NCBI RefSeq assembly: GCF_024295625.1
Contig: NZ_JANCOJ010000004.1
Location: 1 to 64,000, forward strand
Source: Streptococcus sp. CF8_St5-11
GTDB lineage: Bacteria > Bacillota > Bacilli > Lactobacillales > Streptococcaceae
Direction: 5' to 3'
Length of the DNA stretch: 64,000 bases
The position numbers were made by a program, and so were the translations under genes. The notes under the pieces are model-generated. The model saw only the letters and a list, made by a program, of their open reading frames with translations. It was not told the DNA's origin and did not search any database. Shown here piece after piece: positions 26,109 through 34,918 of the stretch; position 1 is the first letter of the stretch, and each line of letters starts with the position of its first letter.

Positions 26109-27908
26109 ATGGATAGAGCTAGACTTAGCAAAGATATTGAAGTGTTATTTGAACAATTTGCATCGACTAAATTGCCACCTGTTTTAAATAATTTTAAACA
26201 TGCTAGAAAAGTTTTGTACAGAATGTACAAGAATAGGATTGATATATTTGAAGTACAAAATGATTTAGTAACAATAAATTTTAATAGAATAAAAAAACCG
26301 AACTATATATTTCATAAAGGGTCTGAGCCAATTAAATATTTTGCTTTTAAAAATGATATGAGCAAAAGAGGAATGGCTATTCCGAATCCAATTTTATATT
26401 TTTCTTTTGTTTACAATATAATAACAATTGATAGAATTTGGTTAGAAGATTTTTACTCTGATAATCAAAATAAGGTTATTTTATTTCATTCTAATTCGCC
26501 AATACTTGGGAGAGAACACATATTATCCTTTGAATATGATGAACAAGGATTTGGAAGAGATATAGAAAAGCTGGCAGGTTTTACAAATGAAATAGATCCA
26601 AATAAAAATAGGTCATATAAAATCAATGAAGAGAAGACAATTAGTCTGGAAGGAAGTAATCCTATTTTTTTAAAGACGGATATCGAAAATTATTTTGATA
26701 ATATTTATACTCATTATTTAGATTTATCTCAAAAAAAACCGTATGTAGATTATTGTGATGCAGAACCTAGATTAAAAAATTTTTTTACATTTTTAGATTC
26801 TTATAATATGTCTCAAAACGAAAACCACACGAAGGGAATTTTACAAGGTCCAATATCTTCTACAATTAGTTCAGAATTTTTAGGGATAGCTATTGATAGT
26901 ATGTTATCGGATAAGCATAAAGATTTTGTGAGATATGTTGATGACTTTACATTTTTTGGTAAAGATAGATCAAAAGTGGAAGAAATCTTAGAAGATTTTG
27001 ATAAGATACTTAGGGTTTTTAGTTTGCGAAGAAAACAGGAAAAAACTAAGGTTGAGAAAGGTTTTCCTTCTAGTAGTGGTGCTAATATAAATGAATTGTT
27101 TTTAAATGTGAAATTTTTAAAAGGGAAAGCTGATTTAAAACGCAAAGATATAATAGAATTAAGAGAATATCTAAGTAAACTATCAAATGAAGGAAATATT
27201 CCTCAAATCAGGGCTTCATTAACGATGTGCAAAAAATATATAGATAAAGTTTATAAAAATTGTAAGATCAATCAAAAACAATCTATATTTATAATTCCTA
27301 TGTTGTTAAAAGTAGCTTATACTGCTCCAGTTGTTACCACTCATGTTTATCGATTAATAGATACAATTTTATCAATGTCGGAAGACAAGGAGACAGAAGC
27401 AATAGTCGGTATTCTAATTGACAATATAGATTACGTTGATAAATATTTTTCGGAAACAGATTTGCAAATATGGCATTATTATATAATTTCTAAATATGCA
27501 AAAAGCTCAATCAGGAGTTGCGTTTTAAGAAGGGTTATAGCTAATGTTGAGCGACAAACTTCCACCATTGATTCTTTAGTACTATCATTCTTTATAAAAA
27601 ATAATTTTTCAGAAAATAAAAAAGTGTATGATTTGATGAAAAAAATATATTCAGAAGAAAATGGTACAGACTTTAGTCGTAGATTTTGTATGACAGGAAT
27701 AGGGTGCTCTCGATGGTGGATACTTTTTATAGAATTAATTAAATATTTTAGGAATCCATCCATATATCAAAAATTTATGAATGATCCAAATCGAAGACAA
27801 GAATTTTTAAATTATAGAAATGATATCACAGACTACATTGGGACAAGGTGTAATCCTAAGTATGGAGAACTTGGAATAGTTTTTAATTTAGTTAGTGATA
27901 TTAGATGA
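26109..27908 (+). CDS. Abi-type reverse transcriptase (AbiK/AbiA/Abi-P2-like), probable phage-defence protein
   Basis: A 599-residue protein. The polymerase motifs are visible: motif [15 protein letters not shown] (Asp191), the [13 protein letters not shown] element (Gln246) and the catalytic YVDD at 276-279 (Asp278, Asp279). About 280 residues of helical C-terminal sequence follow, without the maturase, HNH or endonuclease domains of group II intron proteins. Size and layout fit the abortive-infection RTs, which polymerise untemplated DNA and stop phage growth. It is strongly AT-rich (sampled lines 27-35% G+C against about 45% in purB) and rich in AAA/ATA/TTA codons, a sign of transfer. It ends 22 bases before purB with no terminator, so the two may be co-transcribed. 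The exact subfamily is not decidable here. Confidence 0.85.
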   Translation: MDRARLSKDIEVLFEQFASTKLPPVLNNFKHARKVLYRMYKNRIDIFEVQNDLVTINFNRIKKPNYIFHKGSEPIKYFAFKNDMSKRGMAIPNPILYFSFVYNIITIDRIWLEDFYSDNQNKVILFHSNSPILGREHILSFEYDEQGFGRDIEKLAGFTNEIDPNKNRSYKINEEKTISLEGSNPIFLKTDIENYFDNIYTHYLDLSQKKPYVDYCDAEPRLKNFFTFLDSYNMSQNENHTKGILQGPISSTISSEFLGIAIDSMLSDKHKDFVRYVDDFTFFGKDRSKVEEILEDFDKILRVFSLRRKQEKTKVEKGFPSSSGANINELFLNVKFLKGKADLKRKDIIELREYLSKLSNEGNIPQIRASLTMCKKYIDKVYKNCKINQKQSIFIIPMLLKVAYTAPVVTTHVYRLIDTILSMSEDKETEAIVGILIDNIDYVDKYFSETDLQIWHYYIISKYAKSSIRSCVLRRVIANVERQTSTIDSLVLSFFIKNNFSENKKVYDLMKKIYSEENGTDFSRRFCMTGIGCSRWWILFIELIKYFRNPSIYQKFMNDPNRRQEFLNYRNDITDYIGTRCNPKYGELGIVFNLVSDIR

Positions 27909-27930
27909 TTCGTTTATAAGGAGAAACAAA

Positions 27931-29229
27931 ATGATCGAACGTTACTCTCGCCCAGAAATGGCGAACATTTGGACTGAAGAAAATAAATACCGTGCTTGGC
28001 TTGAGGTGGAAATCTTGGCTGATGAAGCATGGGCTGAATTGGGAGAAATCCCTAAGGAAGATGTGGCTTTGATTCGCGAAAAAGCGGACTTTGACATCGA
28101 CCGTATTTTGGAAATCGAGCAGCAAACTCGTCACGATGTGGTGGCCTTCACACGTGCGGTTTCTGAAACGCTTGGTGAAGAGCGCAAGTGGGTTCATTAT
28201 GGTTTGACTTCTACTGACGTGGTAGACACGGCCTATGGTTACCTATACAAACAAGCCAACGACATCATCCGCAAGGACCTTGAAAACTTCCTCAACATCA
28301 TCGCTGACAAAGCCAAAGAACACAAGTTCACTATCATGATGGGTCGTACCCACGGTGTGCACGCTGAGCCGACAACATTTGGTTTGAAATTGGCGACTTG
28401 GTACAGCGAAATGAAGCGCAACATCGAGCGTTTCGAGCATGCGGCTGCTGGCGTGGAAGCTGGTAAGATTTCTGGTGCGGTTGGGAACTTTGCCAACATC
28501 CCACCATTCGTTGAAAAATACGTCTGCGATAAATTGGGTATCCGTGCTCAAGAAATCTCTACACAGGTCCTTCCTCGTGACCTTCATGCTGAGTACTTTG
28601 CAGTTCTTGCGAGCATCGCAACTTCTATCGAGCGGATGGCAACTGAAATCCGTGGTCTTCAAAAATCTGAACAACGTGAAGTGGAAGAATTCTTTGCCAA
28701 AGGTCAAAAAGGATCTTCAGCAATGCCTCACAAACGGAATCCTATCGGTTCTGAAAACATGACCGGTCTTGCGCGTGTGATCCGTGGTCACATGGTCACA
28801 GCTTATGAAAACGTAGCCCTTTGGCATGAACGTGATATCTCTCACTCATCAGCTGAGCGTATCATTGCACCAGACACAACCATCTTGATTGACTACATGC
28901 TCAACCGTTTCGGAAATATCGTTAAGAACTTGACGGTCTTCCCAGAAAACATGATCCGCAACATGAACTCTACATTTGGTTTGATCTTCAGCCAACGTGC
29001 GATGTTGACTTTGATTGAAAAAGGCATGACACGTGAGCAAGCTTACGACCTTGTTCAACCGAAGACTGCTCAATCATGGGATAACCAAGTAGACTTCAAA
29101 CCACTTCTTGAAGCAGATCCAGAAGTGACTTCTCGTCTCACTCAAGAAGAAATCGACGAAATCTTCAACCCAACTTACTACACCAAACGGGTGGATGAAA
29201 TCTTCGAACGCATCGGTTTGGGTGACTAA
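27931..29229 (+). CDS. purB: Adenylosuccinate lyase
   Basis: It cleaves SAICAR to AICAR and adenylosuccinate to AMP. The 432-residue protein has [23 protein letters not shown] and the signature [15 protein letters not shown]. Start ATG at 27931 with AAGGAG (27918-27923); an in-frame start 36 bases earlier lies inside the reverse transcriptase gene and lacks a ribosome site. It is cut off from the rest of the purine operon by the inserted RT island. Confidence 0.97.
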   Translation: MIERYSRPEMANIWTEENKYRAWLEVEILADEAWAELGEIPKEDVALIREKADFDIDRILEIEQQTRHDVVAFTRAVSETLGEERKWVHYGLTSTDVVDTAYGYLYKQANDIIRKDLENFLNIIADKAKEHKFTIMMGRTHGVHAEPTTFGLKLATWYSEMKRNIERFEHAAAGVEAGKISGAVGNFANIPPFVEKYVCDKLGIRAQEISTQVLPRDLHAEYFAVLASIATSIERMATEIRGLQKSEQREVEEFFAKGQKGSSAMPHKRNPIGSENMTGLARVIRGHMVTAYENVALWHERDISHSSAERIIAPDTTILIDYMLNRFGNIVKNLTVFPENMIRNMNSTFGLIFSQRAMLTLIEKGMTREQAYDLVQPKTAQSWDNQVDFKPLLEADPEVTSRLTQEEIDEIFNPTYYTKRVDEIFERIGLGD

Positions 29230-29265
29230 TCGCAACGAAAAAGGGAATTTGAAAAATAGACGAAA

Positions 29266-29441
29266 GAGGCTGGGCAAAAACTGTCCAGCCTTTGATGTTT
29301 GATAAGACTAACTGCAAGACGCAGTGGTTGATTGGTATCTTTGTTCGCTTATGAAGCTCCAAAGATGACCTAATCAACTGTGCGGGGGTGGGGAAGACGA
29401 ACTCTTTTTAACTAGTCGGAGTTCTTTCCCACTCCCTTTTT
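29266..29441. repeat. Intergenic structured repeat, copy A
   Basis: About 176 bases made of three hairpins: AGGCTGG/CCAGCCT (29267-29291); a long bulged hairpin 29321-29383 (core GGTTGATT/AATCAACT and ATCTTTG/CAAAGAT); and a GGGTGGGGAA..TTCCCACTCCC hairpin 29384-29436 with T residues after it. The same three-part arrangement with shared words (AAGACGCAGTGGTTGA, CAACTGTGCGG) recurs at 39219-39391. Both copies sit just after coding genes, so the first and last hairpins may also act as terminators. Confidence 0.75.
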
Positions 29442-29530
29442 AAACTTTTTATAGCTAAACTATCACTAATTATATATATTTTTAAAGAGGTCTTTAGAAA
29501 TCGTTTTCAACATGCTATACTGGAGCTATA

Positions 29531-29558
29531 AAAAAGACCGAGATGTCTCAGTCTTTTT
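29531..29558 (-). terminator. Terminator of the GntR regulator gene
   Basis: On the minus strand, AAAAAGACTGAGA and TCTCGGTCTTTTTT form a stem with a T run. It also reads as a terminator from the plus strand. Confidence 0.8.
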
Positions 29559-29563
29559 GGTTC

Positions 29564-30280
29564 TTAGTGATCGCGGTCACAGGAGATGAACTTGATCTTG
29601 TAGTAGTCACCGCGTTTATAGGTTTCCGTGTATTCAAGGATTTGGCCAGTCGCTTCTAGCTTGGTCGTCTTCACTTGTTTGACCGTTGGGAAATTTTCGT
29701 CGATCTTCAATACTTTAGCAACCTTGCTTGGTGTAGGAAAGACGATTTCGTTGACTTCTTCGAAGTGCTCATCATTCATATGAATGTGATAGTCTTCTTT
29801 GAAGCGATCATAGATAGAGCTGTAGTATTCCAAATTTGGATAGTTTGGATTGATGTATTGTTCAGGAATATAGGTTTGGTGGAAGATATAGGTATCATCC
29901 CCTGTCTGGCGAGTCCGTTCGATCTTATAGTAGAACTGCGTTGGGTTGAGGCCTAGTTTGTCTAGGATGCTCAAGGTATTTCCACGTTTAATAGAGAGAA
30001 CTTTGACTTTGGCCTTTTGGATTGGGAAGGTTTCAACATCTGAAAATTCTACCAGTTTGTGTTTTCGAGCACGAGAAACAAAGGTTCCCTTTCCTTGCTG
30101 ACGGACAATGTAGCCATCGGCGGCGAGGTCGTTCAAAGCACGGACAACGGTGATAGAGCTGACATCATAAATTTTGATGAGTTCAGCTTCCGTATAAAAT
30201 TTATCTCCATTTTCAAATTTTCCGGAGATAATTTGCTGCTTCAATTCATCTTTGATGTGTTGGTACTTTGGAATTGCCAT
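29564..30280 (-). CDS. bgaR: GntR/HutC-family transcriptional regulator, probably BgaR
   Basis: A 238-residue regulator. It has an N-terminal winged helix (about 1-70, with ITVVRALNDLAADGYIVRQQGKGTFV) and a C-terminal UTRA-type ligand domain (about 85-235) of the HutC subfamily. It is divergent from the bgaC operon, exactly as in pneumococcus, where BgaR represses bgaC. Its likely operators are the inverted TAACCC/GGGTTA elements in the shared control region. Confidence 0.88.
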   Translation of the reverse strand: MAIPKYQHIKDELKQQIISGKFENGDKFYTEAELIKIYDVSSITVVRALNDLAADGYIVRQQGKGTFVSRARKHKLVEFSDVETFPIQKAKVKVLSIKRGNTLSILDKLGLNPTQFYYKIERTRQTGDDTYIFHQTYIPEQYINPNYPNLEYYSSIYDRFKEDYHIHMNDEHFEEVNEIVFPTPSKVAKVLKIDENFPTVKQVKTTKLEATGQILEYTETYKRGDYYKIKFISCDRDH

Positions 30281-30308
30281 AGTGCTACCTCTCTTTAGAT
30301 TTCTCTTA

Positions 30309-30392
30309 TTTAACCCTATTTTAACATATTTTTTATAAAAGTGTTGACATTTTTTAAATAATTTATTATATTAATAAATGAAAAGGGTTACA
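30309..30392 (+). promoter_or_regulatory. bgaC promoter with inverted GGGTTA operators and a cre-like site
   Basis: TTGACA (30344-30349) and TATATT (30367-30372) are 17 bases apart. TTAACCC near 30309-30316 and GGGTTA at 30385-30390 form an inverted pair flanking the promoter, which suits a dimeric repressor such as BgaR. TGAAAAGGGTTACA (30379-30392) also matches the CcpA cre consensus at 13 of 14 positions, right at the expected transcription start. Confidence 0.65.
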
Positions 30393-30412
30393 TATAAGAA
30401 AGGGGGGCGTTT

Positions 30413-32200
30413 ATGGGAGTTTTTGAGATTCGCGATGCTTTCTATTTAAAAGGTCAACCCTTCAAGATTTTGTCCGGAGCGATCCATTATTTCCGAATTG
30501 ACCCAGCAGACTGGTATCATTCCTTGTATAATCTAAAGGCTTTGGGGTTTAACACGGTTGAGACCTATGTCCCTTGGAATGCGCATGAACCCCGCAAAGG
30601 GCAGTTTGACTTTAGTGGTCGATTGGATCTAGAGCGTTTCATTCAAACCGCCCAATCCCTTGGACTTTACATGATTGTAAGGCCGTCGCCCTTTATCTGT
30701 GCAGAGTGGGAATTTGGTGGATTACCAGCCTGGCTCTTAGAAGAAGACCTGCGAATCCGCTCATCAGACCCAGCCTTTATCGAAGCAGTGGATCGTTATT
30801 ATGATCGCTTGCTTGGCTTGTTGACACCCTACCAAGTGGATCAGGGTGGTCCAATCCTCATGATGCAGGTGGAAAATGAGTACGGCTCTTATGGAGAGGA
30901 TAAGGATTATCTTCGTGCCATTCGGGATTTGATGAAGGAAAAAGGCGTGACCTGTCCTCTCTTTACATCAGATGGACCATGGCGAGCAACGCTAAGAACA
31001 GGAACCTTGATCGAAGAAGACCTCTTTGTGACGGGAAACTTCGGTTCCAAAGCAGCCTATAACTTCGGTCAGATGAAAGAATTCTTTGACGAATACGGCA
31101 AGAAATGGCCCTTGATGTGTATGGAATTCTGGGATGGCTGGTTTACCCGCTGGAAGGAACCCGTGATTCAAAGGGACCCAGAGGAGTTGGCAGAAGCTGT
31201 CCATGAGGTCTTGGAGCTTGGTTCCATCAACCTCTATATGTTTCATGGCGGAACCAATTTTGGCTTCATGAATGGTTGCTCAGCTCGGGGAACGCTAGAC
31301 TTGCCACAGGTAACTTCCTATGACTATGGGGCTTTGCTCAATGAACAGGGCAATCCGACGGAGAAGTATTATGTCATTCAAAAAATGATGGCGACCTATT
31401 ATCCGGAATACCCACAGCAAGAACCACTCATCAAAGAGTGTTTGCCAGAACAAACCTTGCAATTGGCAGCCAAGACTAGTCTTTTTGGGAATCTGGACAA
31501 TCTGGCTCAGGTTGAGACCAGCCTTTATCCTGAAAAGATGGAAGAGTTGGGGCAAACCACAGGTTATCTCCTATATGAGACAGACCTTGAGTTGGATGCG
31601 GAAGAAGAAAAACTGCGCATCATTGATGGCCGGGATCGGGTACAGATTTACCTAGATGATCAACATGTAGCAACGCAATACCAAACAGAGATCGGTGAAG
31701 ATCTTTTTATCAAAGGAAAAAAGAAAGCGGTTACGAATTTAAAAATCTTGCTTGAGAATATGGGCCGTGTCAACTATGGGCACAAGCTCTTGGCTGATAG
31801 CCAGCACAAGGGCATTCGCACAGGTGTCTGTGTGGATTTGCATTTCCACCTTCATTGGAAGCAGTACCCACTGGATTTACAAGATCTCAGTCAGCTCGAT
31901 TTTTCAAAGGAATGGCAGGCAGGTGCTCCAGCATTTTACCGATATGATTTTCAGCTGGACCACACCCTTGACACTTATCTGGATATGACAGGATTTGGGA
32001 AAGGGGTCGTCTTTGTCAATGGCCATAACCTTGGCCGCTTCTGGGAGGTCGGACCGACCACTTCACTTTATGTGCCTCATGGTTTCCTCAAAGAAGGAGC
32101 CAATAGCCTGATCGTCTTTGAGACAGAAGGGCGTTACCAAGAGACACTTCAACTTGTTCAACAACCTACATTCAAAGAAGTAAAGGGGGAAAACTTATGA
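30413..32200 (+). CDS. bgaC: Beta-galactosidase BgaC (GH35)
   Basis: A 595-residue GH35 enzyme that removes terminal beta-1,3-galactose from host glycans. The TIM barrel carries acid/base Glu156 in VENEYGSYGE and nucleophile Glu238 in CMEFWDGW, and a jelly-roll C-terminus follows. It has no signal peptide or LPXTG motif, although pneumococcal BgaC is reported at the cell surface. A purine-rich AAAGGGGGG lies before the ATG. Its end overlaps the PTS IIB gene by four bases. Confidence 0.96.
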   Translation: MGVFEIRDAFYLKGQPFKILSGAIHYFRIDPADWYHSLYNLKALGFNTVETYVPWNAHEPRKGQFDFSGRLDLERFIQTAQSLGLYMIVRPSPFICAEWEFGGLPAWLLEEDLRIRSSDPAFIEAVDRYYDRLLGLLTPYQVDQGGPILMMQVENEYGSYGEDKDYLRAIRDLMKEKGVTCPLFTSDGPWRATLRTGTLIEEDLFVTGNFGSKAAYNFGQMKEFFDEYGKKWPLMCMEFWDGWFTRWKEPVIQRDPEELAEAVHEVLELGSINLYMFHGGTNFGFMNGCSARGTLDLPQVTSYDYGALLNEQGNPTEKYYVIQKMMATYYPEYPQQEPLIKECLPEQTLQLAAKTSLFGNLDNLAQVETSLYPEKMEELGQTTGYLLYETDLELDAEEEKLRIIDGRDRVQIYLDDQHVATQYQTEIGEDLFIKGKKKAVTNLKILLENMGRVNYGHKLLADSQHKGIRTGVCVDLHFHLHWKQYPLDLQDLSQLDFSKEWQAGAPAFYRYDFQLDHTLDTYLDMTGFGKGVVFVNGHNLGRFWEVGPTTSLYVPHGFLKEGANSLIVFETEGRYQETLQLVQQPTFKEVKGENL

Positions 32201-32673
32201 CTATTGTAGGATGCCGTATCGATGGACGTTTGATCCACGGGCAGGTAGCCAATCTTTGGACTACCAAACTAAATGTTTCACGTATCATGGTGATCGATGA
32301 TGAAGTCGCTCAAAATGATATTGAAAAAAGTGGCTTGAAACTAGCGACACCACCTGGTGTTAAGCTCAGTATCTTGCCAGTCGCAAAGGCTGCGGAAAAT
32401 ATCTTGGCTGGAAAATATGATAGCCAACGACTCTTTATCGTAGCTCGCAAACCTGATCGTTTCCTTCGTTTGATCGAAGCAGGCGTTCAGCTTGAAACGC
32501 TGAATGTCGGCAATATGTCTCAATCTGATGAGACACGTGCGATTACCCGCTCGATCAATGTGGTGGACGCGGACGTGGAAGACTTCAACAAGATCCACGA
32601 AAAAGGTGTAAAGATTACGTCTCAGATGGTGCCAAACGACACTGCAGAAGACTTTATGAAGTTATTAAAGTAA
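32197..32673 (+). CDS. PTS mannose-family IIB component
   Basis: A 158-residue cytoplasmic IIB protein. His14 in IDGRLIHGQV is the phosphorylation site. It passes phosphate from IIA to the incoming sugar. It is the first of four PTS genes (IIB, IIC, IID, IIA) between bgaC and agaS. In pneumococcus the matching system transports galactose or galactosamine-type sugars; the substrate here is inferred from context. Confidence 0.93.
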   Translation: MTIVGCRIDGRLIHGQVANLWTTKLNVSRIMVIDDEVAQNDIEKSGLKLATPPGVKLSILPVAKAAENILAGKYDSQRLFIVARKPDRFLRLIEAGVQLETLNVGNMSQSDETRAITRSINVVDADVEDFNKIHEKGVKITSQMVPNDTAEDFMKLLK

Positions 32674-32699
32674 AAGAAAATTTTTAGGAGGAAATTGTC

Positions 32700-33614
32700 A
32701 TGATACAATGGTGGCAAATTTTACTACTTACTTTGTACTCAGCTTATCAAATCTGTGATGAGTTGACGATTGTTTCATCAGCAGGATCACCAGTCTTTGC
32801 TGGTTTCATTACAGGACTTGTCATGGGGGATTTAAAGACAGGTCTATTTATCGGAGCTTCTCTTCAATTGACAGTGCTCGGTGTAGGTACTTTCGGTGGA
32901 GCTTCTCGTATTGACGCAACATCTGGTGCCGTTCTTGCGACTGCCTTCTCAGTAGCAAAAGGGATTGATCCAGAGATTGCTATTGCTACAATCGCTGTGC
33001 CGGTAGCAACTTTGTTGACCTACTTTGATATTCTTGGTCGTATGACTACAACTTACTTCGCTCACCGTGTAGATGCTGCGATCGAACGTTACGACTATAA
33101 AGGAATTGAACGCAACTACCTTCTTGGTGCTGTTCCTTGGGCTCTTTCTCGTGCCCTTCCAGTCTTCTTCGCGCTTGCCTTTGGTGGTTCTTTCGTAGAA
33201 ACTGTTGTTACAGGTCTTGCTAATGTACAATGGTTGGCAAACGGTCTGAAACTTGCAGGTCAAATGCTTCCAGGTCTTGGATTTGCGATCTTGCTTCGTT
33301 ACCTTCCTGTTCGTCGTAACCTTCACTACTTAGCACTTGGCTTTGGCTTAACAGCAATGTTGACAGTGCTTTATAGCAATGTTCAAAGCCTTGGTGCTGC
33401 AGTGTCTAGCATTGTTGGTTCTGATGTGTTCGCTAAACTTCCAAAAGAACAAGCTATTACTTTTGTTAACAACTTCAAGAGTGTATCTATGATTGGTATT
33501 GCCATTATCGGTATCTTCCTTGCAGTACAACACTTCAAAAACAGTCAACGTACAGTCGTAGCTGCTCCAGCAAGCAATGTAGAAAGCGGGGAAATTGAAG
33601 ATGACGAATTCTAA
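32700..33614 (+). CDS. PTS mannose-family IIC component
   Basis: The 304-residue membrane channel subunit with eight or more hydrophobic segments. The IIC signature region GFITGLVMGDLKTGLFIGASLQL stands near the N-terminus, and the C-terminal tail is acidic (SGEIEDDEF). TAGGAGG precedes the ATG. It overlaps the IID start by 14 bases. Confidence 0.93.
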   Translation: MIQWWQILLLTLYSAYQICDELTIVSSAGSPVFAGFITGLVMGDLKTGLFIGASLQLTVLGVGTFGGASRIDATSGAVLATAFSVAKGIDPEIAIATIAVPVATLLTYFDILGRMTTTYFAHRVDAAIERYDYKGIERNYLLGAVPWALSRALPVFFALAFGGSFVETVVTGLANVQWLANGLKLAGQMLPGLGFAILLRYLPVRRNLHYLALGFGLTAMLTVLYSNVQSLGAAVSSIVGSDVFAKLPKEQAITFVNNFKSVSMIGIAIIGIFLAVQHFKNSQRTVVAAPASNVESGEIEDDEF

Positions 33615-34419
33615 TTACAAACTAACAAAAGAAGATTTTAAACAAATCAACAAACGTAGCCTCTTCACCTTCCAATTGGGTTGGAACTACGAACGGATGC
33701 AGGCTTCTGGTTACCTTTATATGCTTTTACCTCAGTTGCGTAAAATGTATGGTGATGGCACTCCAGAATTGAAAGAAATGATGAAATTGCATACGCAATT
33801 CTTCAATACTTCACCATTCTTCCACACCATTATCACTGGTTTTGACCTTGCTCTGGAAGAAAAAGATGGTGTCAAATCAAAAGATGCGGTGAACGGGATC
33901 AAGACAGGTCTCATGGGACCATTCGCTCCTCTTGGGGACTCAATCTTTGGATCATTGGTACCAGCTATTATGGGTTCAATCGCAGCAACTTTGGCTATTG
34001 CAGGAAACCCAGCCGGTATCTTCTTGTGGATCGCTGTGGCAGTTGCTTATGACATTTTCCGTTGGAAACAGTTGGAATTTGCCTATAAAGAAGGGGTTAA
34101 CCTCATCAACAATATGCAAAGTACCTTGACAGCTTTGATCGACGCAGCTGCCGTTCTGGGTATCTTCATGGTTGGTGCCTTGATTGCCAGCATGATTGGT
34201 GTTGAAGTTTCTTGGACTCCACACATTGGGGACAAAGCGATTGAAATTCAAGATATGCTCAACCTTATCTTCCCACGTTTGGTACCAGCTATCATCACAG
34301 GTGTAATCTACTGGTTGCTTGGACGTAAGGGTATGAACTCTACAAAAGCTATCTTGCTCATCATCCTTGCAGCAATCGCATTCTCAGCATTTGGCCACTT
34401 CTTCTTTGGAATGGCATAA
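33601..34419 (+). CDS. PTS mannose-family IID component
   Basis: A 272-residue IID protein that forms the permease with IIC. The family motif region FTFQLGWNYERMQASG and GPFAPLGDSIFGS are present, with hydrophobic segments towards the C-terminus. Start ATG 33601 lies within the last codons of IIC behind GGGGAAA; an in-frame TTG at 33595 is less likely. Confidence 0.93.
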   Translation: MTNSNYKLTKEDFKQINKRSLFTFQLGWNYERMQASGYLYMLLPQLRKMYGDGTPELKEMMKLHTQFFNTSPFFHTIITGFDLALEEKDGVKSKDAVNGIKTGLMGPFAPLGDSIFGSLVPAIMGSIAATLAIAGNPAGIFLWIAVAVAYDIFRWKQLEFAYKEGVNLINNMQSTLTALIDAAAVLGIFMVGALIASMIGVEVSWTPHIGDKAIEIQDMLNLIFPRLVPAIITGVIYWLLGRKGMNSTKAILLIILAAIAFSAFGHFFFGMA

Positions 34420-34430
34420 TGGAGTAAGGT

Positions 34431-34835
34431 ATGGCAAAAGAGTTAGTATTGGTCAGCCATGGTCGCTTTTGTGAAGAGCTCAAAGCGAGCACAGAGATGA
34501 TTATGGGACCACAAGAATCCATCCATACGGTTGCACTCTTACCAGAAGAAGGACCAGAAGACTTTACTGCTAAATTAGAAGCAACAGTCCAAGGTCTAGA
34601 AGACTATATTGTATTTGCCGATCTCTTGGGAGGAACTCCTTGCAACACCGTGAGCCGCTTGATCCTTGAAGGACGTGCGATTGACTTATACGCAGGGATG
34701 AATCTTCCGATGGTTATCGAATTCATCAATAGTAGCCTGACTGGTAATGAAGGGGACTACCCTGAACGTGCAAAAGAAAGTATTGTCAAGGTCAATGACC
34801 TCTTGTCAAACCTTGATGATGATGAAGATGAGTAG
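34431..34835 (+). CDS. PTS mannose-family IIA component
   Basis: A 134-residue cytoplasmic IIA protein with His10 in LVLVSHGRF, which accepts phosphate from HPr, and a Gly-rich FADLLGGTPCN loop. The C-terminus is very acidic (LDDDEDE). It completes the four-component transporter. A hairpin follows that may lower expression of agaS. Confidence 0.93.
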   Translation: MAKELVLVSHGRFCEELKASTEMIMGPQESIHTVALLPEEGPEDFTAKLEATVQGLEDYIVFADLLGGTPCNTVSRLILEGRAIDLYAGMNLPMVIEFINSSLTGNEGDYPERAKESIVKVNDLLSNLDDDEDE

Positions 34836-34843
34836 GTTGGTAT

Positions 34844-34880
34844 GGGAGTCTGGGAGCATCATCTCAGGCTCCTTTCCCAT
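34844..34880 (+). terminator. Hairpin between PTS IIA and agaS, partial terminator or attenuator
   Basis: GGAGTCTGGG (34845-34854) pairs with CTCAGGCTCC (34863-34872), ten pairs including G-U, followed by TTTCCCATTT. The T tract is short, so it likely reduces rather than stops transcription. Confidence 0.55.
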
Positions 34881-34918
34881 TTATCAACGTTAGATTGTAG
34901 AAAGGAACAACAGTTTCT

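Noticed and set aside
26109..27908. Reverse transcriptase as part of a group II intron
   Set aside because: No maturase X or endonuclease domain, no domain V/VI-like RNA hairpin after the gene, and the YVDD region sits in an Abi-type context.
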